Positions 7,759-16,759 of a DNA stretch of 19,952 nucleotides are shown here, in pieces (within the stretch, counting starts at the first letter, position 1; each line of letters begins with the position of its first letter). Below the pieces are notes generated by a model that worked only from the letters and a program-made list of their open reading frames with translations, ran no database searches and was not told the origin of the DNA. This DNA comes from an uncultured Lacibacter sp. (lineage in GTDB: Bacteria; Bacteroidota; Bacteroidia; Chitinophagales; Chitinophagaceae). The stretch is from contig NZ_CAMLGT010000039.1 of NCBI RefSeq assembly GCF_946479605.1, positions 1 through 19,952 of the forward strand, written 5' to 3'. Both the position numbers and the translations under genes were made by a program.

Positions 7759-9450
7759 TTATTGATAAACCTTGGTACCATCTGGTAAGAAACGTGGCAG
7801 AACCTGCTCCTCATCAATGGGAATAAAATGAATCATATCCAGGTTATTGTTGTTTTGTGTACCCACCAGCGGAGTAATACGAACAGTCTGCGATTTTGTA
7901 GTAGTAAACTCAACCACACCTACCAGGCGGGAAGCCCATAAATTGCTTGTGTTAACTGTAAACCGTTTCCAGCCGATTGCTTCCAGTTCGGAATCGGTGC
8001 CTGCTGGTCTTGTTTCGGTAAAGTTCATGGTACGTTGCATAATTTCACCATTTACAGAAACCTGGCAAAGCATATTGGAGCTGCTCGATTGTTTTTGCTG
8101 GCGGTAACAAACCCATACTTTGTATTTACCTTTTACAATCGGCGGCGTTTGCAGTTCCCACCAAACAGGACGTGCCGGAAGTCCCATCGGCAACATGCTG
8201 ATGTCGTTGTTGTATGCATAGTTTGTAATAGAACTTGCTGAAGAATAAATGTATGAGTAGGTATTTGTTGAGGCTAAAGAACCCCAACCCCATGGCTGAC
8301 TTTTAATGGGCTGATCTGCTTCTGTTGGACGGGAGAAATTATAGTTGGCCTTTTTATAGTAAGCAGGCAATTTCATAATTTCTTCAAACGATGATACATC
8401 CCAATACAACGCAGTAGGCTTGCGGAACTTCACCATGTAATGCGAAGCCGCATCGTGCCATACACCATTGGTGGAAGCAATATCACTCTTTTCCCTGTTG
8501 AGGATAACACCCTTTTCAAGTACACCATTAAACACATCCTCATTTACCACTACCTGCTGATCAATAAGTTTAATACTGATCACTTCCTGTGGCTGCAGTG
8601 TTTCATGTGTTGGTGTTGAAATAATATCGCCCAGAAACTTTAAGCCTGAAGAAATATGATAAGCAACATAAATGTAAAGACTGTCTTTAGGATTGGCAGG
8701 GTTACCTGTATTGGAATATTTAGCTTTCAATGCGGCGTAATTGTTAAAGCCACTGTCTGCAAGTACCTGGTTACTTTCCGCAAATACCGTCATCCATCGT
8801 TTAGAAGTATCGCTGTCAACAGTATTTAATTTTGTGTAAAATCCGGTTTCCTTTAATGCCTGTACAAAAATTGAGTAATCTGTTTTTTCTTCCAGTTGTT
8901 GCGCAATTGTTTTTACTGCCGGCTTTAGTACATTGTCAACAACATGAATAATACCATTGCCAACACGGATATTCGACCGCTGTACCAATGCCTGGCGGTT
9001 AATTAAATAACTGGATACACCATTTTTATTTGCAACAGCCGTTACCAAAAACTGACCATACATGGTAATTACCGGCAACTTACCATCGGTAAATGAGTTT
9101 GTATAAACGGTATCTTCCAGCAAGTGCAGGCGCACCATATCCTTTAAGGTGTTTATATCTGCAGCGTCAACCGATGCAGCACCAAGCCCAGCCAGGTAAG
9201 TTTTTACCCCGCTGTTTGTTGGTGCAAAACAAGTATAAGCACCATAGGCATTTAAGAATGCTGCGTTTCCTGTACGCTCAAGAATCTGGCGGAAAAGCGA
9301 AAATGAATCAAGATTTTTATCGAGGTAACCCACAATATTCACATCGCCCGTTGTAGATTCTTCGATCTTGATTTTTCTGCAGCCCGGCATAAACATGAGC
9401 AGTGCCATTGTTACAACCAAGCCAAATGCAAGAACAATATTTCTTTTCAT
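7759..9450 (-). CDS. Lipoprotein with two FAS1 (fasciclin) domains and a C-terminal beta-rich domain (563 aa)
   Basis: The ATG at 9450 gives MKRNIVLAFG... with lipoprotein Cys24 (FMPGC followed by RK). A TTG at 9465 is the frame's outer limit and is less plausible. FAS1 domain 1 is about 37-178: YTCFAPTNSGV (72-82), then GNGIIHVVDNVLKP (164-177). FAS1 domain 2 is about 180-350: WMTVFAESNQVL (219-230), VAYHISSGLKFL (262-273) and TNGVWHDAASHYMV (327-340). Residues 375-547 form a separate Trp/Tyr-rich beta domain (PVWWELQTPP; GKYKVWVCYRQQ) that ends NNNNLDMIHFIPI, reminiscent of carbohydrate-binding jelly rolls. Membership of a named family is not claimed. It shares its domain plan with the next gene, so the two probably arose by an old tandem duplication. 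It begins 15 bp after the SusD stop. Predicted role: surface accessory binding protein of the SusCD complex. Confidence 0.85.
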   Translation of the reverse strand: MKRNIVLAFGLVVTMALLMFMPGCRKIKIEESTTGDVNIVGYLDKNLDSFSLFRQILERTGNAAFLNAYGAYTCFAPTNSGVKTYLAGLGAASVDAADINTLKDMVRLHLLEDTVYTNSFTDGKLPVITMYGQFLVTAVANKNGVSSYLINRQALVQRSNIRVGNGIIHVVDNVLKPAVKTIAQQLEEKTDYSIFVQALKETGFYTKLNTVDSDTSKRWMTVFAESNQVLADSGFNNYAALKAKYSNTGNPANPKDSLYIYVAYHISSGLKFLGDIISTPTHETLQPQEVISIKLIDQQVVVNEDVFNGVLEKGVILNREKSDIASTNGVWHDAASHYMVKFRKPTALYWDVSSFEEIMKLPAYYKKANYNFSRPTEADQPIKSQPWGWGSLASTNTYSYIYSSASSITNYAYNNDISMLPMGLPARPVWWELQTPPIVKGKYKVWVCYRQQKQSSSSNMLCQVSVNGEIMQRTMNFTETRPAGTDSELEAIGWKRFTVNTSNLWASRLVGVVEFTTTKSQTVRITPLVGTQNNNNLDMIHFIPIDEEQVLPRFLPDGTKVYQ

Positions 9451-9465
9451 AAATGCAGGTTTCAA

Positions 9466-11022
9466 TTATTTATAAAATGGATTTTGTACTAATTGCTTAT
9501 TGGTTTGTATTTCGTACAGGTAAATCGGCAGGTAATGACTGTTATAATCACGCAATTTCGCCTGTGCTGATTGTTGCATATTGGAAGGAGCGCTAATGGC
9601 CACCATGTTCAACAGAATGTTCAGGCGCTCGTAATTTTTACGTTTTGCATTCCGTAATACATCAAACCAGCGTTTACCTTCAAAGCAAAACTCACGTGCC
9701 CGTTCTTCCAGTATAAAATCCTGAATAAGATTCTTATCATTTGCAGCCGGAGTAAGATCCGTTGCCTGTAAAGCATTTGCCCTGTTGCGGATGGTGTACA
9801 CCAGATCCAATGCTTCCTGCCCACGGCTCAGTTCATTCAACGCTTCTGCTTTCATCAACAGAATATCGGCATAACGGTAAAAAAACCAGTGTGCAAAGCT
9901 TTGATCGAGTGAACGCAGTGCCGTTGCATTAGCACCAACATATTTCCAAACAGTAGATGTTGCTGCACGCACTGAACCTCCATCGCCACGTATATCGTAG
10001 TTCTGATCGTTGGTATAATCAACTGTAAACACACGATCCATCAAATCAGGTACAGAAGTCCAGCGGCGGGCAGAAATGCTTGAGGAAAAAATCTGGAAAA
10101 AAGGATTTAACCGTTGCTGGCTGAATTGCAATTCAAAAATGCCTTCGTTTGAATTACCGTTGTAATAAAGTGTATTAAACCAGTTTTCGTTGTATTCTAC
10201 AATTGGGCCATTTTGAGTTGCTCCACGAATTAAACCAAAACGGTTTGAGTTGATGATTTTATCGCAAGCGGCAATACTCTCTGTATATTTTTCCATCCAC
10301 AGGTACACATCAGCCAGGATAGCATTGATGGTGTACACTGTAACACGTCCTTTATCTGAAGCAACATCGCCATACGTAGTTACAGCTTTGCTTTCTGCTT
10401 CGGTTAGATCTTTAACTACCTGCGCAAAAATTTCTGCCTGTGTTGATTTGGGAATGGGTGTAATGTTTTCATCGCTCAATGTTGCATCAAGTTTCAAAGG
10501 AACATCACCAAAGGTTCTGGCTAAATAAAAATACATCAGTGCACGGATGGTGAGCGCCTCACTTAAATAGTTGTTGAGTTGTTGCTGAGTAAATGTATTA
10601 TCGTTTGCCAGCACTTCGGGAGCCTTTTCAATTACCGTATTACAAAAGTTGATGGTACGATAGAAGGGCCTCCAGTTTGCATTTACATTCGTAGGTTGAA
10701 TGTTGACGTTGATCAGGGCAATATCATCAGCACTCGATGCTGTTGCATTGGCAACATGATCGGCCCTGCCCTCGCCCCAAACAAAAAACAATTCGGCCAT
10801 CGAAGGAACATAATTTGTTGGATTACCATACGTGCCGCTGGAGTATTCCATCATTGACGAATAAATACCAATAACAGATGCTTTTACCTGTTCTTTCGTT
10901 TTCCAGAATTCTTCTTTTACAATACCATCCTGCGGTTTCAACTCCAGCCATTTTTTACAGCTGCTGAAACTTACTGCAACAAGCACCAAAAGAGAATATG
11001 TAAGAATTTTAATCTGTTTCAT
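9466..11022 (-). CDS. SusD/RagB family outer-membrane lipoprotein (518 aa), first in the operon
   Basis: Ligand-capturing lipoprotein partner of the SusC at 11033-14293. The ATG at 11022 gives a short lipoprotein signal with Cys22 (SFSSC followed by KKW). The mature start KWLELKPQDGIVKEEFWKT is typical of SusD. ALTIRALMYFYLARTFGDVPL is the conserved TPR helix near 150-170. RYADILLMKAEALNELSRG is the second TPR-like helix. EERAREFCFEGKRWFDVLRNAKR is the SusD C-terminal block, and the protein ends LVQNPFYK. Length matches the family. It starts 10 bp after SusC stops, which suggests translational coupling, and a FAS1 lipoprotein gene follows within 15 bp. No catalytic function is expected. Confidence 0.93.
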   Translation of the reverse strand: MKQIKILTYSLLVLVAVSFSSCKKWLELKPQDGIVKEEFWKTKEQVKASVIGIYSSMMEYSSGTYGNPTNYVPSMAELFFVWGEGRADHVANATASSADDIALINVNIQPTNVNANWRPFYRTINFCNTVIEKAPEVLANDNTFTQQQLNNYLSEALTIRALMYFYLARTFGDVPLKLDATLSDENITPIPKSTQAEIFAQVVKDLTEAESKAVTTYGDVASDKGRVTVYTINAILADVYLWMEKYTESIAACDKIINSNRFGLIRGATQNGPIVEYNENWFNTLYYNGNSNEGIFELQFSQQRLNPFFQIFSSSISARRWTSVPDLMDRVFTVDYTNDQNYDIRGDGGSVRAATSTVWKYVGANATALRSLDQSFAHWFFYRYADILLMKAEALNELSRGQEALDLVYTIRNRANALQATDLTPAANDKNLIQDFILEERAREFCFEGKRWFDVLRNAKRKNYERLNILLNMVAISAPSNMQQSAQAKLRDYNSHYLPIYLYEIQTNKQLVQNPFYK

Positions 11023-11032
11023 GCGTTTGTAA

Positions 11033-14000
11033 TTAGAATGCTGCTACTAAACCAATAGTGATATTTTTTGACGGAGGCGTCATTGAATAATCGTACGATA
11101 CACGGAACGGATCGGAACCACGGAACGACACTTCAGGATCCTGCCCCAGATAGTTTGTGAAAGTGAACAGGTTTTCTGCTGTTATATAGAAGCTGGCCGA
11201 TTTCATTTTCATTTTCTTCAGCGCCTGCTTATCAAAATTGTAACGGAGGGTTATTGTTCTGAAACGTACATAAGATGCATCTTCAACATAACGATCGCTT
11301 CCAAGCCAATTAAAACCACCTGCAATTAAAGCCCGTGGCATATCCGTTACATCACCTTCTTTTCTCCAGCGGCTTAACACAGCTGTACTTTGGTTATCGA
11401 AACCAAACATATTGGTGGTGTTCATTTTGGTACCGTTAATTACATCGTAACCCCAACGGAAACTGAAGAAAGATGTTAAGCGGAAATTCTTCCATGTAAC
11501 GGATGGACCAAAGCCACCAGACAGTTTCGGGTTGCTGTTTCCGAGGTAAACAACATCCATATAGTTGATGTTACCATCTTTGTTAACGTCTTCGTACATG
11601 GCATCACCCGGTTGAAAAATATAGTCCGTTTGCGGGTAGTTAAAGCGCATGTAAATTGTTTGACCGTTTGGACCAACAATGGGCGTTCCTTTTGCATCGG
11701 TAGCAATGGTTGACTGTTTATCGGCATAAACACCTTTGTATTTATAACCATAGAAAGAGCCAAACGGGTTGTTGATTTGCAGTAAACGCAGGTACTCACC
11801 ATTCTTAGTTACATCGCCACGCTGGCTGGGATAGAATTCAGAAATTTCACGAATAACGTTTTGGTTTCCGGAAAGGTTGAAATCGAAACCTACAGTCAGG
11901 TTTTTTGATTTATAAGGCTGAGTCCACACTGCAAGTTCCCAACCCTGGTTATCCATTGTGCCAACATTCATGAACAATGAATTGTAACCGGTATAAGAAG
12001 CAATTTGCAAACCGTCAAAAAACAAATCTTTGGTACGGTTGCGGTAAATTTCACCATCCATCCGCACACGGTTTTTGAAGAGGCTTACATTGTAACCAAT
12101 GTTTGTACCACGCAATGTTTCCCAACGTAGATTTTTCAACTCCATACGTGAAGGAATAACACCTGCCTGATCGAGATAACTATAATCGTACGTGGTATAA
12201 GTATTATAAAACAGGTAATCGTAACGGGGAACCTGGCCGGCAATACCATAGCTGGCACGTAAACTCAGGTCATCGATCCATTTTACATCTTTCAGGAAAT
12301 TCTCTCCTGAAATACGCCAACGTGCAGATACAGAAGGGAACAATCCATAACGGTAATTAGGACCAAAACGAGAGTTACCATCTGCACGTAACGTAGCATT
12401 GATAACATATTTGTCTTTAAATCCATATTGTGCCCCAATCAATGCACCAACAGAACGGTTTTGATTTTGCCCGGATACAGCACGCAGTTCGTTGTTTTGT
12501 GTACGGGACTGGATTGAAGGATCTACCAGCAATGAAGATGCGGTGTTTGATGACATAACTTCCTGGAATACGGCTGTATAATCGTTGGTAAGAATATTCA
12601 TGTATGCCTGCAGGTTATGATCATCGTTTTTGAACGGAGGCGTAAAAACCAAACTGGTTTTTGTACCAACACTAAATGCATCAATATCGCCATCGTATGC
12701 ACGGTTTACCACTGTTTCAGTGTTAGGACGACCAGTTGCTATTTGTGGAAGGAAGCTGTTGTTCTTAGTATTGTTAATGTCGAACTGTACATCAAATGTT
12801 GCTTTCAATACACGTTTGATGATATCATAATCAACCTGGAAACGTGGAATGATACGGTCGCCCAATACGCCGTATTTTGCTTTATCGGCCATGGCAACGG
12901 GATTATATACACGGCTGTATTGCCCCTGGATGTTTCCTGCAGGAGAAAAATAGTTTGTTGTAAGGTTACCTTCTGCATCATACTCAAACACACTCATGTT
13001 TGGCATTTTAATATAGGCCATACCACGAATTGAAGATTCGTTGCTGGAGAGATAATGACGAACCTGGTTTGAATGTGTGTAGGAGAAACTGGTAAAGAAT
13101 TTAATTTTTTCAGAAACAGTATAGTCAAGATTGATACGTGTGTTGATACGTTGCAAGCCTGTTCCAATGGTAATACCTTTTTGATCGAACCAACCTACCG
13201 AAGCAAAGTATTTTGCTTTTTCGCCACCACCTGTTAAACTAACTGTATGATCCTGGATATATCCTGTTCTTGAAATGGCATCAATCCAGTTTGTATTGTT
13301 GCTGTAGTTGTAATACCAGTAAGGATCGTTAGGGTCATAATTAAACTCACGGTTTAAAGTTGTATTCAACGTAGTACCAATACGGTTCATAAAAGCCTCT
13401 GGTATTAACGAAGAATACTGATCGCCGTTTAATAACGGAATTGGTTTAGGCACCAGCGAAACAGAACCTTTAAATGTATAGTTCAGCGTAGGTTTACCAA
13501 CACTGCCTCTTTTGGTTGTAATCACCAATACACCATTGGCGGCTTTCGCACCCCAGATAGCTGTGGCAGCTGCATCTTTCAACACGCTGATATCTTTAAT
13601 ATCGGCTGGCGAAATATTTAAGAGTTGTGCATAGCCTTGTTCATCGGCAGTACCAAAGTTGAAATCGCTGGGAATTTCAGTTTCATAGGGCATACCATCC
13701 AAGACAATCATGGGAATACCGGTAGAGTTAATAGACGATACCCCACGTATGCGTATGTTCATGGCAGCACCCGGGTCGCCGCTTGATGCGGTGATATCCA
13801 CACCACTTAAACGACCTTGTAGAGCCTGGTCGATACTTGGCGCCTGCATTTCTTCCAGTTCTTTGGCATTAATGCGGGCAACAGCAGTTGTTAAGTTTTT
13901 TTCAGGAATATTGATCATTCCGTTTGAAGAAGACGGGCGTGCTATTATCACTACCTCACCAAGATCGGCCTGCGAATCTTCTAATGAAAAATTAATGGAA

Positions 14001-14293
14001 GTACGTCCGTTAATGCGTTGTGTAACGGATTTGTGCCCGATATAAGAAACAGAAATCCGGTTTTTTGTATTCACATTTTTCAGAACGAAATAACCTTCAA
14101 TATCTGTTTGTGTACCACGTACGATCCGGCTGTCAGCATCCAACTCAGATACAGATACACCTTGCAATGGTTTACCCTCTTTATCGGTCACTCTTCCACG
14201 CAATACCTCCTGTGCAAAAACAGTTACTGTCAGCAGCAGAAAAAATGCAGTGAAGGAAAGCAGTTTTATTCGTTTATTCCACATACGTTGCAT
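11033..14293 (-). CDS. SusC/RagA family TonB-dependent outer-membrane transporter (1086 aa), first in the operon
   Basis: TonB-dependent import barrel for the first SusCD pair. The start is ATG at 14293; an ATG three codons inside (14284) would serve equally well. The Sec signal is residues 1-28 (LLTVTVFAQ). The CarboxypepD_reg-like domain is about 30-106 (LRGRVTDKEGKPLQGVSVSE). A DLGEVVIIA segment (110-118), typical of the region just before the plug, follows. The plug is about 130-262, with SIDQALQGRLSGVDI, IRIRGVSSINS, PMIVLDGMPYE and ISVLKDAAATAIWGAKAANG in order. The remainder is barrel, with AENLFTFTNYLGQDPE near the end and the aromatic C-terminal residue Phe expected for barrel assembly. 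There is no STN domain. It follows the four-FAS1 gene by 17 bp and precedes SusD by 10 bp. Confidence 0.94.
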   Translation of the reverse strand: MQRMWNKRIKLLSFTAFFLLLTVTVFAQEVLRGRVTDKEGKPLQGVSVSELDADSRIVRGTQTDIEGYFVLKNVNTKNRISVSYIGHKSVTQRINGRTSINFSLEDSQADLGEVVIIARPSSSNGMINIPEKNLTTAVARINAKELEEMQAPSIDQALQGRLSGVDITASSGDPGAAMNIRIRGVSSINSTGIPMIVLDGMPYETEIPSDFNFGTADEQGYAQLLNISPADIKDISVLKDAAATAIWGAKAANGVLVITTKRGSVGKPTLNYTFKGSVSLVPKPIPLLNGDQYSSLIPEAFMNRIGTTLNTTLNREFNYDPNDPYWYYNYSNNTNWIDAISRTGYIQDHTVSLTGGGEKAKYFASVGWFDQKGITIGTGLQRINTRINLDYTVSEKIKFFTSFSYTHSNQVRHYLSSNESSIRGMAYIKMPNMSVFEYDAEGNLTTNYFSPAGNIQGQYSRVYNPVAMADKAKYGVLGDRIIPRFQVDYDIIKRVLKATFDVQFDINNTKNNSFLPQIATGRPNTETVVNRAYDGDIDAFSVGTKTSLVFTPPFKNDDHNLQAYMNILTNDYTAVFQEVMSSNTASSLLVDPSIQSRTQNNELRAVSGQNQNRSVGALIGAQYGFKDKYVINATLRADGNSRFGPNYRYGLFPSVSARWRISGENFLKDVKWIDDLSLRASYGIAGQVPRYDYLFYNTYTTYDYSYLDQAGVIPSRMELKNLRWETLRGTNIGYNVSLFKNRVRMDGEIYRNRTKDLFFDGLQIASYTGYNSLFMNVGTMDNQGWELAVWTQPYKSKNLTVGFDFNLSGNQNVIREISEFYPSQRGDVTKNGEYLRLLQINNPFGSFYGYKYKGVYADKQSTIATDAKGTPIVGPNGQTIYMRFNYPQTDYIFQPGDAMYEDVNKDGNINYMDVVYLGNSNPKLSGGFGPSVTWKNFRLTSFFSFRWGYDVINGTKMNTTNMFGFDNQSTAVLSRWRKEGDVTDMPRALIAGGFNWLGSDRYVEDASYVRFRTITLRYNFDKQALKKMKMKSASFYITAENLFTFTNYLGQDPEVSFRGSDPFRVSYDYSMTPPSKNITIGLVAAF

Positions 14294-14310
14294 TATTTGG
14301 GTAATTAGTT

Positions 14311-16554
14311 TTATTTATAACGGAGATAGTTGTCAATTAAATGAATGGTACACCTGTTGCTAAGCTGGTTGCTTGATACAGTGAGTACATTGCCCGATCT
14401 GTTCATCATATCATTTAAAATGAGATTATTGGGGGCAGAATTGTTTACAAAAATTGTTGAGGGGTCACCGTTCGGGAATTTATAAATCGACTCAAATGTG
14501 CCGCTCTCCTGTCCGTCGGTAGCAATATTTTTCTTATTGAGGATATGGTAATAAATAAAGGCATCTATCTGCTCCCGTTCTGCTGCAACCGTAGTTGAAA
14601 ACTTCGGCACTTTATTAGGCGCAGTACCGGTACCTGGTAAATAGCCTGCATTTACAGCGGCAAGAATGGCGGCATTATTGGGGATAAAGAAGGTGTAGAA
14701 TGAACCTGATGCCACCTGAATAATCTCTCCCGTCGTGCGATTAAAAATGGGAGAATTATACAAATACTGCCAGAAGTAATTGTATTGCGATGTTGTGGCA
14801 ACGCCCAATGCTTCAATATGTTTACCAATAGTACGTTCGCTGAACTGCAGCAAACGATCAATGTAATAAACAGTTCCGTTTTTAGCTGTTTTTTTATCTA
14901 CAACATTAGCAATGCTGGCAGCATCAAAATTTCCTGCAGCACCGATTGTGTTATTTTCAAATTTTAAAAATTCGCCAGAATTGGAAAGTGCTACTCCGGG
15001 ATTGGTCAATGCAGTAAGATCACGTCCGGGTATTACATGCATGTTCAAAATCCTTTGCAACCGCACAAGTGCGCTTGAGCCTGTAAGTTGTGTACCTCCA
15101 CCTGGTGGAGTATAACGCCACTGCTCATTTACGTTGTTGCTTACAGTTGCATCAGCAAAATAACCTGCTGCGTTGAACGCATCATTGCTTATAAGGAAAA
15201 GCGTATATTTCTGGTAGATGTTTGTTATTTGAAATTTCAGATCAAGATTCAGCAAGCTGGTCATGATAGAGTACTTGGGATCGAGATAAGCCTTTCCATA
15301 AACACTGCTGAACACATTCGCTTCCTGTACTTTGTTGGTACCATAAAAAATACCATTGCTCAAAACCTGCTTATCAACAATATCGGATGTGGGATTAAAA
15401 CGGGCCTCTTCACCAACGGCGTTAAACGTAGTACTGAATTTAGACGGCCAAACTGCAGTACGCCACATGTGTGCATTTACAAAATCGTACAGTACATTAA
15501 TTGGCAAAGCATCCACACTGCTGTAATGCTCCAGTAATACATTGTTTATGTAACTGAGCAATGCTGCATTTTCAGGAACAAACATGGTATAACAATCTGC
15601 CTGCCCATCGTTATCCTGCAACTTGAGAAAATTTTCGTTGTTAAGAGAAAATGCAAGATTGGAGTTATACACTTTCGTAAAAATATCGGCAGCAACACCG
15701 TTGATATTTTTATAATTCTGCGAAACAGTTTGGTTTAATACGTACTGCACCAAAAACTTGTCGAGTAGTTTTTTAAACTCGCTGTAATTGGGGTTTGAAC
15801 CAATATACTGATCAATGCTGGGCAAACTGGTTATTACCCGGTCCACAACATGAATTACACCATTTTCGGCAGCAATGTCTTTTTCTACCACTTTGGCCTG
15901 TGCAACATTAAAACCGGTATAAACCGAACCTGGATAAAAATAGTTATAGTCGCTTGCTGTTAACGACTTTCCACTCATGTAGCCTGTTTCAAAAATAGGG
16001 ATATGCTTGTTGTTATTATCTGCATCTACATAAAACAATGCGCCTGTATTGTTACGGTTTGATGCAATTGCTTTAATATCCTGGCCAGTTTGGTTTTTTG
16101 TATCGTAAATACCTGTGTAATTGGCCGTACGTCTGCGAAATGCAGCAGATTCTACCCAACCCAGGTTACTTTGATAATCGGAAATGCGTTCCTGTTTAAA
16201 AGCGTTATATACCAAACTGTAGGTAACGATCCTGCGTGCAGATGCAGAATCAATGGCATCTACATTTGCAATATTATTTTGCGTGAGATACAACGTTACA
16301 GCAGAGTCGTGCGGGGCAAACAATGTCCAGTAACCGGCAGCAGAAAGTGTTTGTTTATAGCCTGCTTTATCTACCAGTTTTAAAAACTGTGTGAAGCGGC
16401 CTTTCGCCTGCAATTGCTGATAAATAGGCTGCTCAAGAGAATCTGGACGCTCATAAAATTCATCAAATTTTTTCTGGCAAGACAGTAATACAAACACGGA
16501 TGCACAGAAAAGGAATACCTGTTTCAATTGTTTAAGCATATTACTACAGATCAT
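14311..16554 (-). CDS. Lipoprotein with four tandem FAS1 (fasciclin) domains (747 aa), first gene of the operon
   Basis: Residues 1-26 are a lipoprotein signal ending VLLSC (Cys26), followed by QKK. A second ATG at 16539 (residue 6) gives an equally good, more compact signal, and I cannot decide between them. Four FAS1 units can be read from their paired H1-type and closing strands: unit 1, about 48-243 (YWTLFAPHDSAV 75-86; NGVIHVVDRVI 231-241), carrying a long insertion at about 130-220; unit 2, about 255-410 (YTMFVPENAALL 322-333; NGIFYGTNKV 400-409); unit 3, about 425-572 (YTLFLISNDAF 450-460; NGTVYYIDRLL 559-569); unit 4, about 575-747 (FYTFFIPNNAAIL 619-631; CTIHLIDNYL 735-744). No linker domain or enzyme motif is seen. 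Inferred role: an elongated cell-surface binding or adhesion arm tied to the SusCD pairs. Exact domain borders are by eye. Confidence 0.85.
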   Translation of the reverse strand: MICSNMLKQLKQVFLFCASVFVLLSCQKKFDEFYERPDSLEQPIYQQLQAKGRFTQFLKLVDKAGYKQTLSAAGYWTLFAPHDSAVTLYLTQNNIANVDAIDSASARRIVTYSLVYNAFKQERISDYQSNLGWVESAAFRRRTANYTGIYDTKNQTGQDIKAIASNRNNTGALFYVDADNNNKHIPIFETGYMSGKSLTASDYNYFYPGSVYTGFNVAQAKVVEKDIAAENGVIHVVDRVITSLPSIDQYIGSNPNYSEFKKLLDKFLVQYVLNQTVSQNYKNINGVAADIFTKVYNSNLAFSLNNENFLKLQDNDGQADCYTMFVPENAALLSYINNVLLEHYSSVDALPINVLYDFVNAHMWRTAVWPSKFSTTFNAVGEEARFNPTSDIVDKQVLSNGIFYGTNKVQEANVFSSVYGKAYLDPKYSIMTSLLNLDLKFQITNIYQKYTLFLISNDAFNAAGYFADATVSNNVNEQWRYTPPGGGTQLTGSSALVRLQRILNMHVIPGRDLTALTNPGVALSNSGEFLKFENNTIGAAGNFDAASIANVVDKKTAKNGTVYYIDRLLQFSERTIGKHIEALGVATTSQYNYFWQYLYNSPIFNRTTGEIIQVASGSFYTFFIPNNAAILAAVNAGYLPGTGTAPNKVPKFSTTVAAEREQIDAFIYYHILNKKNIATDGQESGTFESIYKFPNGDPSTIFVNNSAPNNLILNDMMNRSGNVLTVSSNQLSNRCTIHLIDNYLRYK

Positions 16555-16688
16555 TTCTTATATCGTTTGAGAAATACAGAATTTCAGGTTGAGAGAAAAC
16601 AAACATTGCTTACAGAAAAAACGTAAGTGGATAAAGTTGTATAGCGGAAAATTTTGCCGGAAATGGCAATAGAATACAGCAAGTTTAT

Positions 16689-16759
16689 CAGCAATCGTCA
16701 TACAGCAGCAATCTTTAGTTCAGCAATCAGTTTAGTGTTGATAACATCAAACAGCAATC
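16689..16759 (-). repeat. Four direct copies of GATTGCTG
   Basis: The 8-mer CAGCAATC (GATTGCTG on the minus strand) occurs at 16689-16696, 16706-16713, 16721-16728 and 16752-16759. The start-to-start steps are 17, 15 and 31 bp, close to one, one and two steps of about 15-16 bp. A degenerate fifth copy (CAGCAAGT) starts at 16677. All share one orientation and sit in the only long non-coding gap before the operon. This is what an array of binding sites for a regulator looks like, though the factor is unknown. Confidence 0.55.

Noticed and set aside
12617..13033. 138-aa plus-strand open frame inside the SusC gene at 11033-14293
   Set aside because: It is antisense to a well-conserved plug/barrel coding region, has a Cys/Ile/Val-rich low-information protein and no separate leader. 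It is a shadow of the real gene.
15088..15537. 149-aa plus-strand open frame opposite the four-FAS1 gene
   Set aside because: It lies antisense within the coding region of the FAS1 protein, begins in the middle of domain 3, and its protein has no recognisable motif. The minus-strand reading explains the sequence fully.
16654..16669. Short hairpin TTGCC/GGCAA as a terminator or attenuator in the operon leader
   Set aside because: The stem is only 5 bp and the following AATTTT is a poor U tract. It is recorded as a possible leader structure but not called.
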